This document shows, piece after piece, positions 10,615 to 22,827 of a stretch of 64,000 nt of DNA. The stretch is taken from assembly GCA_030762935.1 (NCBI GenBank), contig CM060900.1, positions 404,077,632 through 404,141,631 of the forward strand, in the 5' to 3' direction. The notes beneath the pieces are model-generated. The model saw nothing but the letters and a program-made list of their open reading frames with translations, searched no databases and was not told the origin of the DNA. The DNA is from Hymenopus coronatus (taxonomy: Eukaryota; Arthropoda; Insecta; Mantodea; Hymenopodidae). Within the stretch, counting starts at the first letter, position 1. The number at the start of each line of letters is the position of its first letter. The translations under genes and the position numbers were made by a program.

Positions 10615-12035
10615 CTCACCAAATGCTCCCAACCATCAGATGTGGAACACTGATTGGAATTGCAGTGAATGACTAACGTCTTCTCCAAATTTTCCATCAG
10701 AAATCCATGCCTGTTTTCACGAAATAATGCCTTATATTGAGAAAATGATCATTCTATGTCGCACAATGTTAACCTTGCATATTTGAAATGGGGCATATCA
10801 CTAATATCCACATCAACTTCACTTGTTCCTTGGCCTTCCAAAACAAGAGCTCCTTTGCCAAGGGCTTTGTAGCCTACAAATCCTTAAATTTTTTCTTCAT
10901 GTCTTCGGCCATTGAATGGGAAAGAGCATCCTGTTGTCTTTCAATGCACTCTATTTCTTTAACTGCATTACTCAATAAACACCCTGAAGTCTCTAATTTC
11001 ATTATAGAATGAGTCAAGAATCCAAAATTGGCTTATATGAAAGCCAGATCACACTTTAAATTGCTACCTTTTACTAAATTTTGAACAACATCAATTGAAG
11101 AAGCATTGTCTGGGTCCAGTTCACTTACCTCAGACACAAATGCTTCAGAATTGTCTGCATAATATATTATTGCACTTAGCCAGGTACCCCAATGTGTGGT
11201 TATGTGTTTAGGAGGCAGTGGGAGATCAGGATTTTTTCTTTGAAAAGATCGACTCTAGTTGGTGATTTTACAAAAAAATAAGATTTCTCATTTGGTCCTA
11301 ACTTGTCCACTTCTGGATAAAGTGTTTGGATTTTGTCTCACAGTCTATGTAGGCCATGTGTAATACATGACTGTCACATGAATCATTTTAGGATAGCATA
11401 CACAAAGAGCTTTGAAACCTTTATATATGGTGCACCATCAGTTTTGAAAAGCAAAAATGGTCGTACTTCACACCATTTGGCCGTAAAATCTGCAAAACTT
11501 CATTGAACAGCCTAGTAAGAAGTGTTGTTTGGAAATTTTTTCATAATTTTCCAACACACCTACCAAAACATTTCCCACTTTTCTAATGCCAGCAAAATCG
11601 CTAGTTTTGTCAATGTATTTTAATGTTTTATCATAGCACTTTGGGAGATAATTTTTCTGAAGAGTTTATTCATCAGGAGTGCTTAGAGCCATACATCTGG
11701 TAAGAAACTTTTGAATTTAGGATTGTTTACCTTATTAAGGGGTATATCAGCCGAAACAAATGCATAACATAATAATACTGTGAATTTATTTTAATGTTAA
11801 GATCAGGATGAAGTAGGTTCTCCTATAAGAACTTGCCATGGTGAAACATGGAGGAAGCTGCAATTTTTTATTTCCAGACAAATGTTGTATTATATGTGAT
11901 TGTTGATCTGCACTTAAACTTTTCGCACAAGGTTGGCAAAATAATACCCTACTGTTAGTGGTAGAAATGCTTTTTAAACTCCAATACGTATTTCTGTAAA
12001 TGTTCACAAACACTTGATTTCATTTTCGACATATT
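10615..12035 (-). pseudogene. hAT-superfamily transposase relic
   Basis: Minus strand. A BED-like start at 12013-11860 reads RVLFCQPCAKSLSADQQSH. It is followed by FVSADIPLNKVNNPKFKSFL, the FLLFKTDGAPYI block (hAT catalytic DGAPY context), HGLHRL and YPEVDKLGPNEK with KSPTRVDLFKEK. The C-terminal hAT dimerisation region is near 10790-10670 (LCDIE, SFSQYKALFRENRHGF, MENLEKTLVIHCN). Stops and frameshifts throughout. All expected domains are present in order, so this was once a full element. Confidence 0.85.
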
Positions 12036-12060
12036 TAAAATAATTCACAGACGTTCACTA

Positions 12061-12870
12061 TTTAAACTGGATCCCAACTGAAACAGAAATAAATACATAG
12101 TTATGAACTTACAATTACACATTGAGGATTCACAGAGTTTATCATGGTCGTTACCCACTCCTTTTACCATGTAAAAGATAATATAACTGATGGCGGGTGG
12201 GTGGGGAGTGTCTTGAGACTATAATATTGCATTGTCTCTGAAGCGGATGTTTCAACAGATATGTACTAACGCAGTTCTTGCATCATTTCTTTCTTGATTG
12301 CAGAAGAGTTATTAAAAAAAAACAGAAATAGTTCATTAAAATTACGAGAAAGGTATACAAAATATGGATTTATTACAAACATTTCAAAAATATTTATTTA
12401 CGTAAATTAGTTTGTAAAATATATGTTTTTATGTGAAATAAGATTTTGAATTCATACTTGTGGGCTCTTGATTGGGATAATAAACTTTATTTTAGGAATG
12501 TACTTCTTTTTTACATACATATGCAGGACCTGGTTATTGCCAACTATCCAGCCTGTTTTTAATAATGGTCATGAGGGTTTGACTTGTGATAATTGGAATT
12601 TTAGCTTCACAAAGCCCTCAGTTATGCCCTGTTGTTGCTCTGCAGTCGTGACCTTTGTCCGCAACTGCTCCATTCTTCTGCCTATATAAACATTCCTCGG
12701 TTATGCTTTTCTGGTTCTGGTTAAGGTCCTCCTTCTTGGACTATGCTTTGCAGCTTAGGATCCTAAAAGTTTATAACAGACCAATAAATAACTACAAAGT
12801 GGCTGTAATGACGAATAACAAAACTAAGTACATATCTCATATGGAAGTAATTGGATGATGATTATTCTTA
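12061..12870. other. no gene seen
   Basis: AT-rich DNA. 12530-12590 (gccaactatccagcctgttt and what follows) resembles the tail of SINE family d. Open frames at 12468-12689 and 12655-12858 match no family I recognise. Confidence 0.5.
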
Positions 12871-12879
12871 TTGTTGTTA

Positions 12880-12880
<1 letters not shown>

Positions 12881-12912
<32 letters not shown>

Positions 12913-12945
12913 CATCATCATCATCATTTTTATTTTTATTATTAG
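12881..12945 (+). repeat. (ATT)n then (ATC)n microsatellite
   Basis: About ten ATT units pass into five ATC units, then T-rich sequence. Confidence 0.95.
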
Positions 12946-13600
12946 AACATTTTTAAGGCTAAAGGACAATTAAGAAGTCCAGGGGAGTTCTTGTGGAATG
13001 CTAGGATGAAATGGGCAAGGAAAATAGATAAGGTGTAATAAAGAGAGCTCACAGTAAACTAGTAGTATGATAGAGGTATTGTAGTGATGAAATATGTATT
13101 TTAAATGGATGTTGGTGGCATACCTGGATAAGCCCTGGGCCACAAGAAGTGCATTGTATGGAATTTAGTACTCAAATATCATTACTACATTAATATTATT
13201 TCTCTTTAACTCAGTCCCACTCTTTCACTAATAGTACCTAAATAATTATCTATATGTTCATTTTTGTCAAAACTTGTTCATTATAAGTTACTTCTGTTTA
13301 TTTTGTATTTTATGTTTACTTTGTAGATTTATGTGTTTCCATTTTCATTGTTTTGTAATATTTAAATATGTAATACTACATAATAGTACATGTAAATATA
13401 CATAAGGATAATTATTATTTGTTTAACTTAATGAGATTATTGCATATTTGTAGGAGAAGGAAAGCAGAAATTCATACTAACATGGACTAGAGTTGAAATG
13501 AAGTGGAATTTCATTTATGGACGCTCTTTAACTACTGTTCTCTGTTGGGCATGAAAGACCACTTAATTTTGCTCAGAGGCCTCTTTATGAGGCTTGAGGT
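12946..13600. other. no gene seen
   Basis: AT-rich intergenic DNA without recognisable repeats or coding frames. Confidence 0.5.
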
Positions 13601-13664
13601 TCTTTCATGTGCCGTAAATTTATGGCATGGGACCAACAGCCTGAAAAAAATCCATCTGCCTGTG

Positions 13665-13727
13665 CCAGGGTTGAACCAGTGACCTTGGGTTCAAGAGATC
13701 ACCATTACACCACAGGAAGTGTAGTGG
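13665..13727 (-). repeat. tRNA-like module, minus strand
   Basis: Minus strand begins cctgtggtgtaatggtgatc (D-arm-like) and ends ctggttcaaccctggcacag (T-arm-like); the first six bases cctgtg pair with the terminal cacagg, so an acceptor stem is still possible. It abuts the Asp-like module. Probably a tRNA pseudogene or SINE head. Confidence 0.5.
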
Positions 13728-13785
13728 TTAGTATCCCTGCCTGTCATGTGGGAGACCGGGTTCGATTCCCTGCCAGGGAGGTGAA
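13722..13785 (+). repeat. tRNA-Asp(GTC)-like pseudogene or SINE head
   Basis: tgtagtggttagtatccctg, anticodon loop ctgtcat (GTC), then gggttcgattccctgccagg closely follow eukaryotic tRNA-Asp. The 5' acceptor strand (caggaag) does not pair with the 3' strand (ccaggga), so a functional tRNA is unlikely. Confidence 0.55.
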
Positions 13786-13792
13786 CTATTGT

Positions 13793-13995
13793 GTTGGTCT
13801 GCGTAGCTCACTTGATTAGGCGCTGGCCTTTTGAACTCAAGGTAGTGAGTTCAAACCCAGCCCAGGCTGATAATTTTTAAGTGTGCTTAAAAGTGACAGT
13901 CAATAGATGTACTGGCATTTTAAAGGAACTCCTGCAGGACAAAATTCCGGCACACTGGCAGTGCTATATGATCCTAGGAATTGACAGTGTTGTTA
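13793..13995 (+). repeat. tRNA-derived SINE (family f), resembling polyneopteran SINEs
   Basis: Head ggtctgcgtagctcacttga has box A, and gagttcaaacccagcccagg box B. The body contains gtactggcattttaaaggaa, ctcctgcaggacaaaattcc and ggcacactggcagtgctata. I recall this body from stick-insect and termite genomes, but could not check it. It is the main taxonomic clue besides ST7. Confidence 0.65.
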
Positions 13996-14139
13996 ATTTT
14001 AATTTAGGATGACATGGGTTGAAATCTCGGGTAGTTGTGACAATGCTGCATTCGTATTTTTATTATCCATGATATTTTTATGTTTTATGACAAATGCTAT
14101 CAGAAATTCTTGCTTGAATAGCATACAAATTGGGATTCG

Positions 14140-14140
14140 T

Positions 14141-14171
<31 letters not shown>

Positions 14172-14173
14172 CC
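14140..14173 (+). repeat. poly-T run
   Basis: A run of about 30 T residues. It may be the tail of an old minus-strand retro-insertion, but no body was recognised beside it. Confidence 0.8.
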
Positions 14174-14324
14174 CATAGGCTCCATTTCTAACTCTATACT
14201 ACTTTTTCAGATTGCACTGTTCATAACTTCACACAATAATAAAACAAATTGAAACTAAATGAAGGTGCATTTCTTTCAGCTCCTGAGCATATGTTAACTA
14301 AACATAATTAGTAAACGGCAGTAA

Positions 14325-14420
14325 ACTTTGATGCACCAGAATTTTGAATTAACAAATATAAACATTTTGTAGCTGTTTGCTGACAATAGATATAAACAGA
14401 GTTGATGCACCTGGCCTAGA
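14325..14420 (-). repeat. GGTGCACC-type interspersed repeat, reversed
   Basis: Reverse relative of 9487-9625: ttgatgcaccag and, about 80 bp on, gttgatgcacctggcctag. Same spacing of the two decamers, diverged interior. Confidence 0.5.
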
Positions 14421-14894
14421 GGGCCCAAGGTAATCATTAACAATTGGATGGTGGAGGGAGATGTTACTCAGACTAACACTATTGCTGGACTGAGCTGATT
14501 GCATTTACTGTGCATGTTCAAGAGCTGTGGCTTGCTCATTTTCCAGATAACCAGTGCACATCCAGGCTTCAGAGGCACAACTACCATCCCTACTGTATAC
14601 AGATATAATCACTATTGCACAATTGCCAACCCAATCCAAACAGCTCCCTTTTGTGAAGGGTTCAGATATTTGACCCAGCATACTTCTAGTAATGTAAGAA
14701 GTACCAGTGCTTGGGGTCCACAGCGCTTGCACCAAAGCAACTGAAGAGGTCTGAACCTCTCCTCTACAGGGAGTAAGATGGACAGACTACACACTTAAAG
14801 CCTTGCTGAAAATTATACAATAGATCTCTAAAGCATATCTATAGAAATTAACTGTTCCTTCCACATAAGCCATGTGCAGGACAGGAGTTGGATA
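14421..14894. other. no gene recognised
   Basis: Overlapping open frames on both strands (14499-14744 +, 14505-14735 -) have no recognisable motif. The stretch is less AT-rich than its surroundings and may be an unrecognised repeat. Confidence 0.4.
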
Positions 14895-15012
14895 GGTGGA
14901 GTAAAAAATTCAATGCCAAAGCTGAAATTTGACCCACAAATCTCCCGGTCTCCATTGGGTTGCTCTAACTACTGGTATACCATGGCAAAGTGTCAACACA
15001 ACATGAAATTCC
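14895..15012 (-). repeat. SINE family d fragment
   Basis: aaaaattcaatgccaaagct and gttgctctaactactggtat on + correspond to the head region of the copies at 9908 and 10215. Tail missing. Confidence 0.6.
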
Positions 15013-15299
15013 CTGGCTCCTAATTTTATCTATTAAACCACAAGATCTTAATTATTCTGAGATGACATATTACATGATTTATCAATGTTGTAAGTGCTTT
15101 AAAGTCCCAGGCCTCATAGTTTAACCAACTATTAGGTCAGTTGTCAATTTGAAGGAATAATTTATCAAATTAGGACAGATCTCTTCTGCAGGTTAATAGA
15201 CCATTCTTAATAAGTTCATTTCTTCTACAAACATACAAAAGTAGTTCAAACATAAACCAACTTTCATAATTAAATTTTTACTTAAATCTTTATTTGTGT

Positions 15300-16000
15300 A
15301 CACATTACATATCTCATTTTATACATAGTTTCCAGCTTTATCTATGCACTTTTGCCAGTGCATTGTAAGTTTCTTGGCTGTAGTCTTGACTAAAAAAATG
15401 AAGATGTGTGAACAGCCAGTTATGCACAAATTGCTCCACTAGTATACCATCATGGAAATGCCCCTTCCAAGAGGAACCTTGAGTGGACCATGCATCTGTC
15501 ATATGTAGACAGGTTTAGTGTATAGAGAGATGTGTTGGAGGACAGTCCAGTGCGCTGCCTCCAATTTTTGTTGTGTCTTGGCTGCATTGAGTAATTTCCA
15601 CAGGCACAGGCTTCTGTGGTTCATTAATTGGGACCCAATGAACATAAAGCTGTGAAACTCATTTTTATGATGGATGGGGCACCCCTGTAGCTATCCCCAG
15701 TTCATGTTGAATTTGAATTACTTCAGTAAAGGTCCTAACAGCTGCAATATTGTTTGGAGTATTGCTGGCCCTGGGATGGTTTCTTTTTTGCATGACATCT
15801 CGCCCTTTTTGGAACTGTTTGCATCAAAATTTCACCTTTGTTTTCAACAATGTTGGTTCCCCATGTTGTTGGTTTAGTCTGAGCCAAATATTAGGATCAT
15901 CGATCTTTGTGAGAATCCAGATAATTATATGTTGCTCATCAGAAGAATGAAGTTCTTTCTCACTCATCTCAAAAGAACTGAACTGGTAGCATAGGCTTGA
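15300..16000 (-). pseudogene. mariner/ITm-like transposase relic, internally deleted
   Basis: On the minus strand: RLNQQHGEPTLLKTKVKF, then PRASNTPNNIAAVRTFTEVI and QHELGIA, which resemble the N-terminal HTH region of insect transposases with the GRPRxxNTPENIAxVR motif. Near 15370-15330 a terminal KLTMHWQKCIDKAGNYV is mariner C-terminus-like. The catalytic centre is not visible. An end-to-end reading is tentative, and two different relics may be joined here. Confidence 0.5.
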
Positions 16001-16009
16001 ATTGGGGGC

Positions 16010-16644
16010 ACTGCTACTTTAACACAATGGAGAGTTTCATCTACATCCCAGATGTTTGCTGGCCACAGGATGAGTAGGCTGGTTTTTATTTGATCGATCC
16101 TCATACTTGTTTTCGCTCTCACAGTTGATTTATTTTGTAGTCTTCTTTGAAGCTGAAGCTGTTAATGTTTGATATGGCTAATACATCTACTCACATTATT
16201 GCAGTCATGCAATTAATTGTGCCCATCAATTTATAGGTCAGGAAGGGGGGGAAGAGGGGAATGTCATCATTCTTGGCAGTAATGTTTCCTAGGTATTGAA
16301 TTAATTGCTTCTTAGATGGATCCACTATTTATTGATTTATCAAAAAAAAATATTAAATATGACTGCTAACATTCCTATACAGAATGATTTAAATAACTTA
16401 TTTTATATACTTTGAACAGAGTATAGTTTTTAGGTTCAAATACAGCTTTTAGTATAGATGGGTGCAGTTTAACTGAAAGTTCTCCAATATCACCTGCTTC
16501 CAGAAAACTTCTCAGTTATTGCACTAATATCTGATGACTTTGTGACAGTCTGATGATAAAAGATTTACAGAAAAGCACAGTGAAAAAGTATTTTTCAAGT
16601 TGTAAAAACCACCCTTTAACAAAGTTTCAATTTTTCCTCTACAG
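16010..16644. other. ST7 intron DNA before the first visible exon
   Basis: No coding signal. The pyrimidine tract caatttttcctctacag at the end is the splice acceptor. Confidence 0.6.
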
Positions 16645-16807
16645 ATTTTTGAGTGGTGGTATTTTCGTAAGTATGGTACATCCTTCATTGAGCAAGTATC
16701 TCTCAATCACATCAGTCCTTGGATTGGAGGTGGAGATACTACAAATGAAGTTAGCAGTCTGACCACAAGTACAAATTCAACAGCAGCAAATCAGCAGACA
16801 GTCCCAG
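16645..16807 (+). CDS. ST7: ST7 exon, membrane-proximal region
   Basis: Acceptor cctctacag precedes an open frame beginning [14 protein letters not shown] and ending ...NQQTVP, with donor gtatgt at 16808. The start is phase 0; the end leaves one G of a split Glu codon. [18 protein letters not shown] is a hallmark of ST7 proteins, directly after their last N-terminal transmembrane helix. The later Ser/Thr/Asn-rich stretch ([13 protein letters not shown]) matches the low-complexity linker that varies between species. No upstream ST7 exon could be recognised in the 16.6 kb before it. The overlapping 69-codon frame at 16553-16762 is a shadow. Confidence 0.92.
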
Positions 16808-17439
16808 GTATGTCTTTTTATTCATGAGGTAATTCAGGTTGAGGATAAAAATGTATATCTTAGTGTGTACTGCAGTGTGTAGATTTTTCTGCACAGCAGA
16901 ACTTGAAGCAAAAGTGTTTTGAGATATCATTTATTATGTTAATAAACTGTTTTCAGTTTTTATGTAACACCAGAGTTATTTAGGTAACACTATTCTAAAT
17001 GTATGCTTGCTATAAGCAGCTTGAGAAATATCCAGTGTAACAGATGCTCAGGTAGAACTAGTTCTATTGCCAAATATTTTGTGGTTTTAGTTTAAACTGA
17101 CTGCAACTAAAGTAATTTTCTTATCAATAAATATCAGTTATGGGGAAAATGAAACCTGAAAAAATTAAACAAATGTAATTGTTACTACCTCGGATCCATT
17201 GAGCTTTGGATCTTGTATTGAATGCATCATCTGTAACTTTTATGTGCAACCCAAAGCTGGCTAAGGCCTCATAAAAACTGTGACAGAAACTGCAAAGAGT
17301 TGTGAACATTGGTTTAAATTAATAAATAACAATAAATAGCTTTAATGCACACTTGAAATAAAGGAATTATGCTTGGTACATTATTAAAATTTGTGAGTAA
17401 TAAGAAACTACAATCATATAGTCATGTATGTAGAATGCA

Positions 17440-17640
17440 AGAAACAAGATTACTTACACAGATTTTAGAATGGATTCCCGATGAGGAAAGAGGGGCAGAC
17501 CAAGAAAGATCTGGATGAACAACATAAGAAGCGGTATGGAGGAGAAAGGATTGGAAGAGTTGGATTGGGAAGCAAGAGAAGAATGGAGAAAAAAAAATAA
17601 GAATACAATAAACACTTTGGATACAGGAGGATGTGATTTA
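17440..17640 (+). pseudogene. LINE ORF2 C-terminal fragment
   Basis: WIPDEERGRPRKIWMNNIRS then MEEKGLEELDWEAREEWRK matches the basic GRPR...W tail typical of several non-LTR retrotransposon ORF2 proteins. No stop across about 45 codons, but only the tail is present, as expected of a 5'-truncated insertion. Confidence 0.7.
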
Positions 17641-17699
17641 CATTGTAACCCTGATATATAATAATGCTTGTTATAATATATTAATCTATGGTGCAAATA

Positions 17700-18520
17700 G
17701 AGGAATTGGAAAAAAAAAATAGTAATGGATGTGCATTTGAAAATGTTTACTCCAACAAATTTTTGTTGGCCAAATTGGAAGCAGGTGAAGAAATGTCATT
17801 GATCAATTACAGACAAATGACATCCCAATGCAAAAACTCAACTGACTAGCTACTGATAAGGCCATCAATATATGTTCCTGATTTCTTTCCCTGGGTATTC
17901 TGGACCAAAATATAATGTGTTTTGCTTCCCATTATCTGATTATCATGAACCAGCGTTGACAGTTTCTATTCACTGATGCTTAATGTATCGTACAAGTAAC
18001 AGATAATGTTTTCTCTTTATTTTATGTTCACTCCCATGTTGATTGTGCTACTAATATATTACAAATAAATTCATAAATTATTGTATGAATTGTGCCAGTT
18101 TGGGCCATTGCTGTAAATCAGGGTTTACAACATGCAGACAGATTCATTGTACTTAAAACATATGCTGTTTCCAGTCTCCTGCAAAACACACCATAGTTAA
18201 AAGCACCAGATCATAAATATCCTTAAGAGAAGAATGTTATCTATCTGAAAGTAGGTATGTGGTGGAAAATTACATTTTGGGAATTAAAAATGTGTGTAGC
18301 TTTTTGTATTACTGGAAGGGAAACTGAAACACCCTCAATTTCACATATTTTTCTTAAACACTTGTACAAATACAAGGAGTGTGTTGCAGTCTTTCTTCAT
18401 GTACTGTCCTTTGAATCAATATTTATTGGAAAACTTAGATGTAAAATGCTTGATAGAAAAAGAATGTCAGTTTTTTGTGACAATTCTTTTTATTTTAAAG
18501 TGAAAAATATGCTTAATAGT
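17700..18520. other. no gene seen (intron)
   Basis: AT-rich intron sequence. The 114-codon frame at 18257-18601 has no recognisable domain and runs into the MITE that follows. Confidence 0.5.
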
Positions 18521-18524
18521 GTAA

Positions 18525-18808
18525 TGCAGACCATTTCAAACCTGCCAGCAAGCAGTAAACATGTAGGCCATACAGTGCATGTTTACTGGGGAGATGCATG
18601 AGAGCTCTTGCAAGATATGGAAACCAATGTGCGGTGAATGGCAGAAATTAGGTTTAACATCTCATAACTCCCATATTTTCAACAAGCTGTTAGAATCACC
18701 CAAAGCAGTTGGCTGGCCGGTAGAGCATGTGTGGCAATTGATTTCTTTTTTCATGAATGTGTTCTGATAGAAATATGGTAGGTTTGAAATGGCCCACACT
18801 GTATATTA
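18525..18808. mobile_element. MITE with imperfect inverted ends
   Basis: Left end gcagaccatttcaaacctgc and right end ggtaggtttgaaatggccca are inverted copies of each other. The right end goes on to cactgtat, like a mariner TIR terminus. Interior of about 230 bp is non-coding. Probably a non-autonomous mariner-like element. Confidence 0.55.
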
Positions 18809-19899
18809 CAATATCCTGTTGGGGTGAGAGTTTTACAAAAATAGGAAGAAGACTATAAAAATTGAGTGAAGCAAGGACTTTTTTTCTTTCTTCTCCATTT
18901 CAGAAATGCTCTACTTCTGCCTCAAGACTTCCTCTTCAGTGGCCCTGAAGACAGCAATTTCACAGTCTAATTATTAGCTTCACTTATCCAAACTCTGTTC
19001 TCAATCATTGATAGTGATCAACTGAATACATTGTTAACTGTGTCAAACTTGTTAATTTATCCAGGATAATTTAATTGTTAAAAGCATGTACTCATTGTTA
19101 AACAAACCTACTTGTTATCTTTTACACATGTTAGAGGAAATGTCCTCAGTTTTTTATATGTGTTAAAATTGTTAATCTAATTTAACACTGCCTTCTATAG
19201 CAATCTTGTTGATTGGCCAAATAATAAATGAAAAAAAAAAAAAGGAAAGCAACATTATTTTTCACAGAGATCTATGATAATTTTTGCATGGACTTAATGG
19301 ACTGAGCAACAGTAGGAAAGACTCTAGTCTAATTTGTGCTATGATGGATTAAAGTAAGTAGAGTCTTGCTGTAGCATACAGAGAAGGCAGTGATTTCACT
19401 TGCAAACTATTGACAGATAATTTTAATCTCAAAGCATCATTATTTAATTTGCAACCTTGGTATTTTGGTAGAACTTTTATAATGCAATTCCAGGTTTTCA
19501 CTCTGTAGGCCAAGAAAACAGGGAATCACACTGGGCTGCTGTTGACAAACTTTTTTATTAGCTCTATATTACTGTGATAGTAATTACATTAAAAATGCAA
19601 GTTTTGTAATTTAAAATGAGATTGGAGCTCACTTCTAGTAAAGTAAGAATTGTATAACATTTACAGCGTTATGTTTTCATTCCTATTATTTGATTTAAAG
19701 TCACATGTCAATTTTTATGGGTGTTTTTGATTAAACTGTTATGTTCATTAAAAGAAAAAGTTTCACTACCATCTATAATGCAAGTAAATAACAATTTTAT
19801 AGACAAGCTAATAGAGATTACATGTGCAGATAGATATCAAAAACAAATATTCTTGTTGCCAAAAAAGCTAAAAAATAAGGAGGTTCATCCCAAAGTGTA
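18809..19899. other. no gene seen (intron)
   Basis: AT-rich, with an A-run near 19230. No repeats or coding frames recognised. Confidence 0.5.
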
Positions 19900-20340
19900 T
19901 TAAGCCCACTGATGGAAATTTTTCAACAGAGAATAAAAACTGCATGTATGTAAGCTTGCTTGTTTGCTCCTAGGTTCTACAGCATGAGAAAGGCCTTGGC
20001 CTCTCATACAGTAGCAACCCATTCCCCTTGGTCCTTTGCCTTGCTCCCCTATCTTTTTAACACCCATCCTCCTGATGTCCTCCTCCACATCTTCCCGCCA
20101 CCTTTTTCTTGATCTTCCTTTCAATTGTCTCCCATCTGGCTTTCCCATGATATACTTTATTAATCACTTTCTCTTCAGCATTTTTTCCAAGTGTCCTAAC
20201 CATCTCAGTTTATTACTTTTAATATCAGAGATGATATCTGTTTTCCCAAATAAGATTTTGATTTCTTCGCTCATGCTTATACTCCATTCCCTCCTGTCAT
20301 ATCCGTGTGTTTGATCCATATGTTTGTTACCACTTGTTTC
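19900..20340 (-). pseudogene. LINE ORF2 C-terminal fragment, minus strand
   Basis: Minus-strand peptides in order: DRREWSISMSEEIKIL, SNKLRWLGHLEKM, MGKPDGRQLKGRSRKRWRED, VEEDIRRMGVK. The LRWLGHLERM...GRPRxRW-D pattern is a well-known non-LTR retrotransposon ORF2 tail. A frameshift separates the second and third blocks. 5'-truncated. Confidence 0.78.
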
Positions 20341-21458
20341 ACTACAATTCTATGCACTTAAGTCTTCAGATTCCTGTTAAAATTATGTATTCTGAAAACC
20401 CCCCTTGCTACTGAGAAATAGCAGTGGCTATTATATGTAAGTTGAGGGAGGTAAATAAAAATACTAAAACTATTACATTTGGAAATGAATTGATGTTAAG
20501 CTCTCCTATTGCTCCACTTAACAGAAGAACACATTTCAAGGTCCTTTTTCCCCATTTTTGACTGCTGATCATGTAAGCTGTATTCACCAATCTTCTTCCA
20601 TGGGTATCCGTAATGTAATCTGTTGTGGGGTTGGTGAATTCATAGATTAAACTATAAATCATCTGCTAGAAACTCAAAGTATATAATTGGATGTTCAAAG
20701 TTTTTGATAATTTTTTCCCCTATTGTTTTAACTCCCATGCTCTTACTAGATGTGCTACAAGCAGCAAGAATATATTTTTTTATGATGATCAGTTGTATGG
20801 TATTATACTAAACTAATGATGGAGTGTACTTATGGGGAAGGAGAGGAGAGAGGGAACATAAGCAACCTAAAATTTACCAGAATTGCTTTCATATAAACTC
20901 TAAAATGACAACAATCTGTCATCAAATAATTTCGTAAGTTGTAATTTGAAGGCAGGTAATGGCTGGCAGATCTCATTTTACTTAATTGTGCGTTGAAACC
21001 TCTTGGGAAACATTGTCAGAAATTGCACGTTCAGTTTGATTGTTGGCCCTTGACTGCCATATTTTTGCTACTAACACAGTTTGACAACAAATGCAGTACT
21101 TTGAAAGCAGCTTTGTGAAATGAATTTCAAGAATTCCAGCATTAATGAAAGAGGCAAAACCAAACTTATTGGCTATATGGATATCAGAAGTCCAAATAAA
21201 GATTTAAAAAAGTATATGTTGCTATTAAATCACATGTTTAATTGATTGATTTAAACATTTTGTTAAAAAACTGTATTTTGTCTGCATTGAATTGCCCCAT
21301 TTTAGTTTTTGTGAACTCAAATTAATTAGATCAATGATTATTAAAAATATTTGTTGTTGAAATATTGCAAGACATTTTACAATGCCTTTTTCTCATAGTT
21401 AAGTGTTAAATTCATTGTTACAGAGCATAATGTCAAAACTATTTTAATCACTTTACAG
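20341..21458. other. no gene seen (intron)
   Basis: AT-rich DNA up to the acceptor at 21451-21458. Confidence 0.5.
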
Positions 21459-21629
21459 AATGCAAGGTGTGGCGGAACCCATTAAATTTGTTCCGAGGTG
21501 CTGAGTATCAGCGCTTTTATTGGGCTACTAACAAGGAACCACTGACATACTATGACATGAATCTCTCTGCCCAGGACCATCAGACATTTTTCACGTGTGA
21601 AGGAGATTGCGGGAAAGCAGAATATGAAA
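21459..21629 (+). CDS. ST7: ST7 exon, conserved core
   Basis: Acceptor ctttacag at 21451-21458; 171 nt; donor gtatgt at 21630. Phase 1 at both ends, so the exon is symmetrical. It encodes [16 protein letters not shown], then [16 protein letters not shown], then [15 protein letters not shown] followed by EGD, the most conserved part of the family. The CEGD and FYWATNKEP variants look arthropod-like rather than vertebrate-like (inference from memory of the family). No stop or frameshift. The exon has no methionine-initiated frame long enough to stand out and is recognisable only by its peptide. Confidence 0.95.
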
Positions 21630-22820
21630 GTATGTATACAAGTTAAGGAGAAATAATGGTTTGTAATGCATGTAAAGTCTTAAAGCTGACCATGTTCTGA
21701 ATTACAATAGACAGTCATGATTATCAATTGCAAAAGAACTAGGATTATGTGTCCATTTTTGTACAGCAAAAAGCTTCTTTCCACATCAGATGATGCTGGA
21801 AGTGCAAATTTGAATTTCACACTATGATTTGGTGTAAAAACAGACATACTGGTGTCAGTATCTTCATTTCATTGAATCCTTGAAATCATGCACATTATAC
21901 TTTAATCTTCATTTTTCTGTAGATCCAGATTGTTTACATACTGTTTTGGCAGATTGTGTTATGTAGATAATTTAGATCACATTGCTCTTTCTTCACACTC
22001 ATTGATAGGCATAATGAGTTCTTGCTTTTCAGGTAGTTTGTTTCATTGTTGCAGGCATCTGCAACAGTTCTGTGTAAATCTGGTTTAGGCAGTAAATTTG
22101 GCAAATTTTAACTCAGCTTTTATAGATTTCATGTTTTTATCAAATAGTGTTGAAAATACAAGAAAATGAACATTTTGGGCAATTGTGAATTTAATCATTT
22201 GACATTCAGATATGCTTGTAACAGATTAGAAGCACTTACATAGGGTGGAGGTGCCTCTTCAGCCAGAATAAAATGGCTAATAAATACTGACTAAAGAGTG
22301 AAAAGTGCTGTTTTGTTTCTGTAATTTTCATCATTTAGTAAACAAGTTTTTTCTGGCAGTGTAAATGAGGATGCAAAGGAAAATAATATTCGTCATACGT
22401 GCTAGCAGCCTCCACAGCTCCCTTGTGCATCAAGGCCAAAATGTTGTCTTCAGATGTAAATAGCTGCACTGGTCAAGGTTAATTGAAACAAATAAAAATA
22501 TTTGTATGCAAGGCAGGCATGTTATAGCATGTCCTATTTCCTTTTACCAGTGGCGAACGCTCGCCTTAGCTGTTATGTCATACACTGTACAGGTGCTGTC
22601 TGTATTACATGAGTTTTCCAGTACAAGTGGTGTGTTAAATGTACATGTTCACTCATTGTGTATGACTGTATGGTATGTAACTTATTTATTGTTTATTATG
22701 GTGACCTGTTGGTTTTCATTTAATAGAGTGAAGAAGAAATAAGTGTCTAATGTAGGAAATTCCACCAAAGAATAAACTAACCAAGTAATTATATAAATTG
22801 GAAAGCAGATAGTTAATTTA
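21630..22820. other. no gene seen (intron)
   Basis: Open frame 22506-22742 encodes a hydrophobic, unrecognised peptide and is probably chance. Confidence 0.5.
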
Positions 22821-22827
22821 CAATGTA

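Noticed and set aside
13722..13785. Functional tRNA-Asp gene
   Set aside because: Anticodon and T arms fit, but the acceptor stem does not pair and the unit is embedded among SINE modules.
14499..14794. Overlapping open frames on both strands
   Set aside because: No recognisable motif or splice context; may be an unknown repeat but cannot be supported as a gene.
18257..18601. 114-codon + strand frame
   Set aside because: No domain recognised; it runs into a MITE and has no promoter or splice support.
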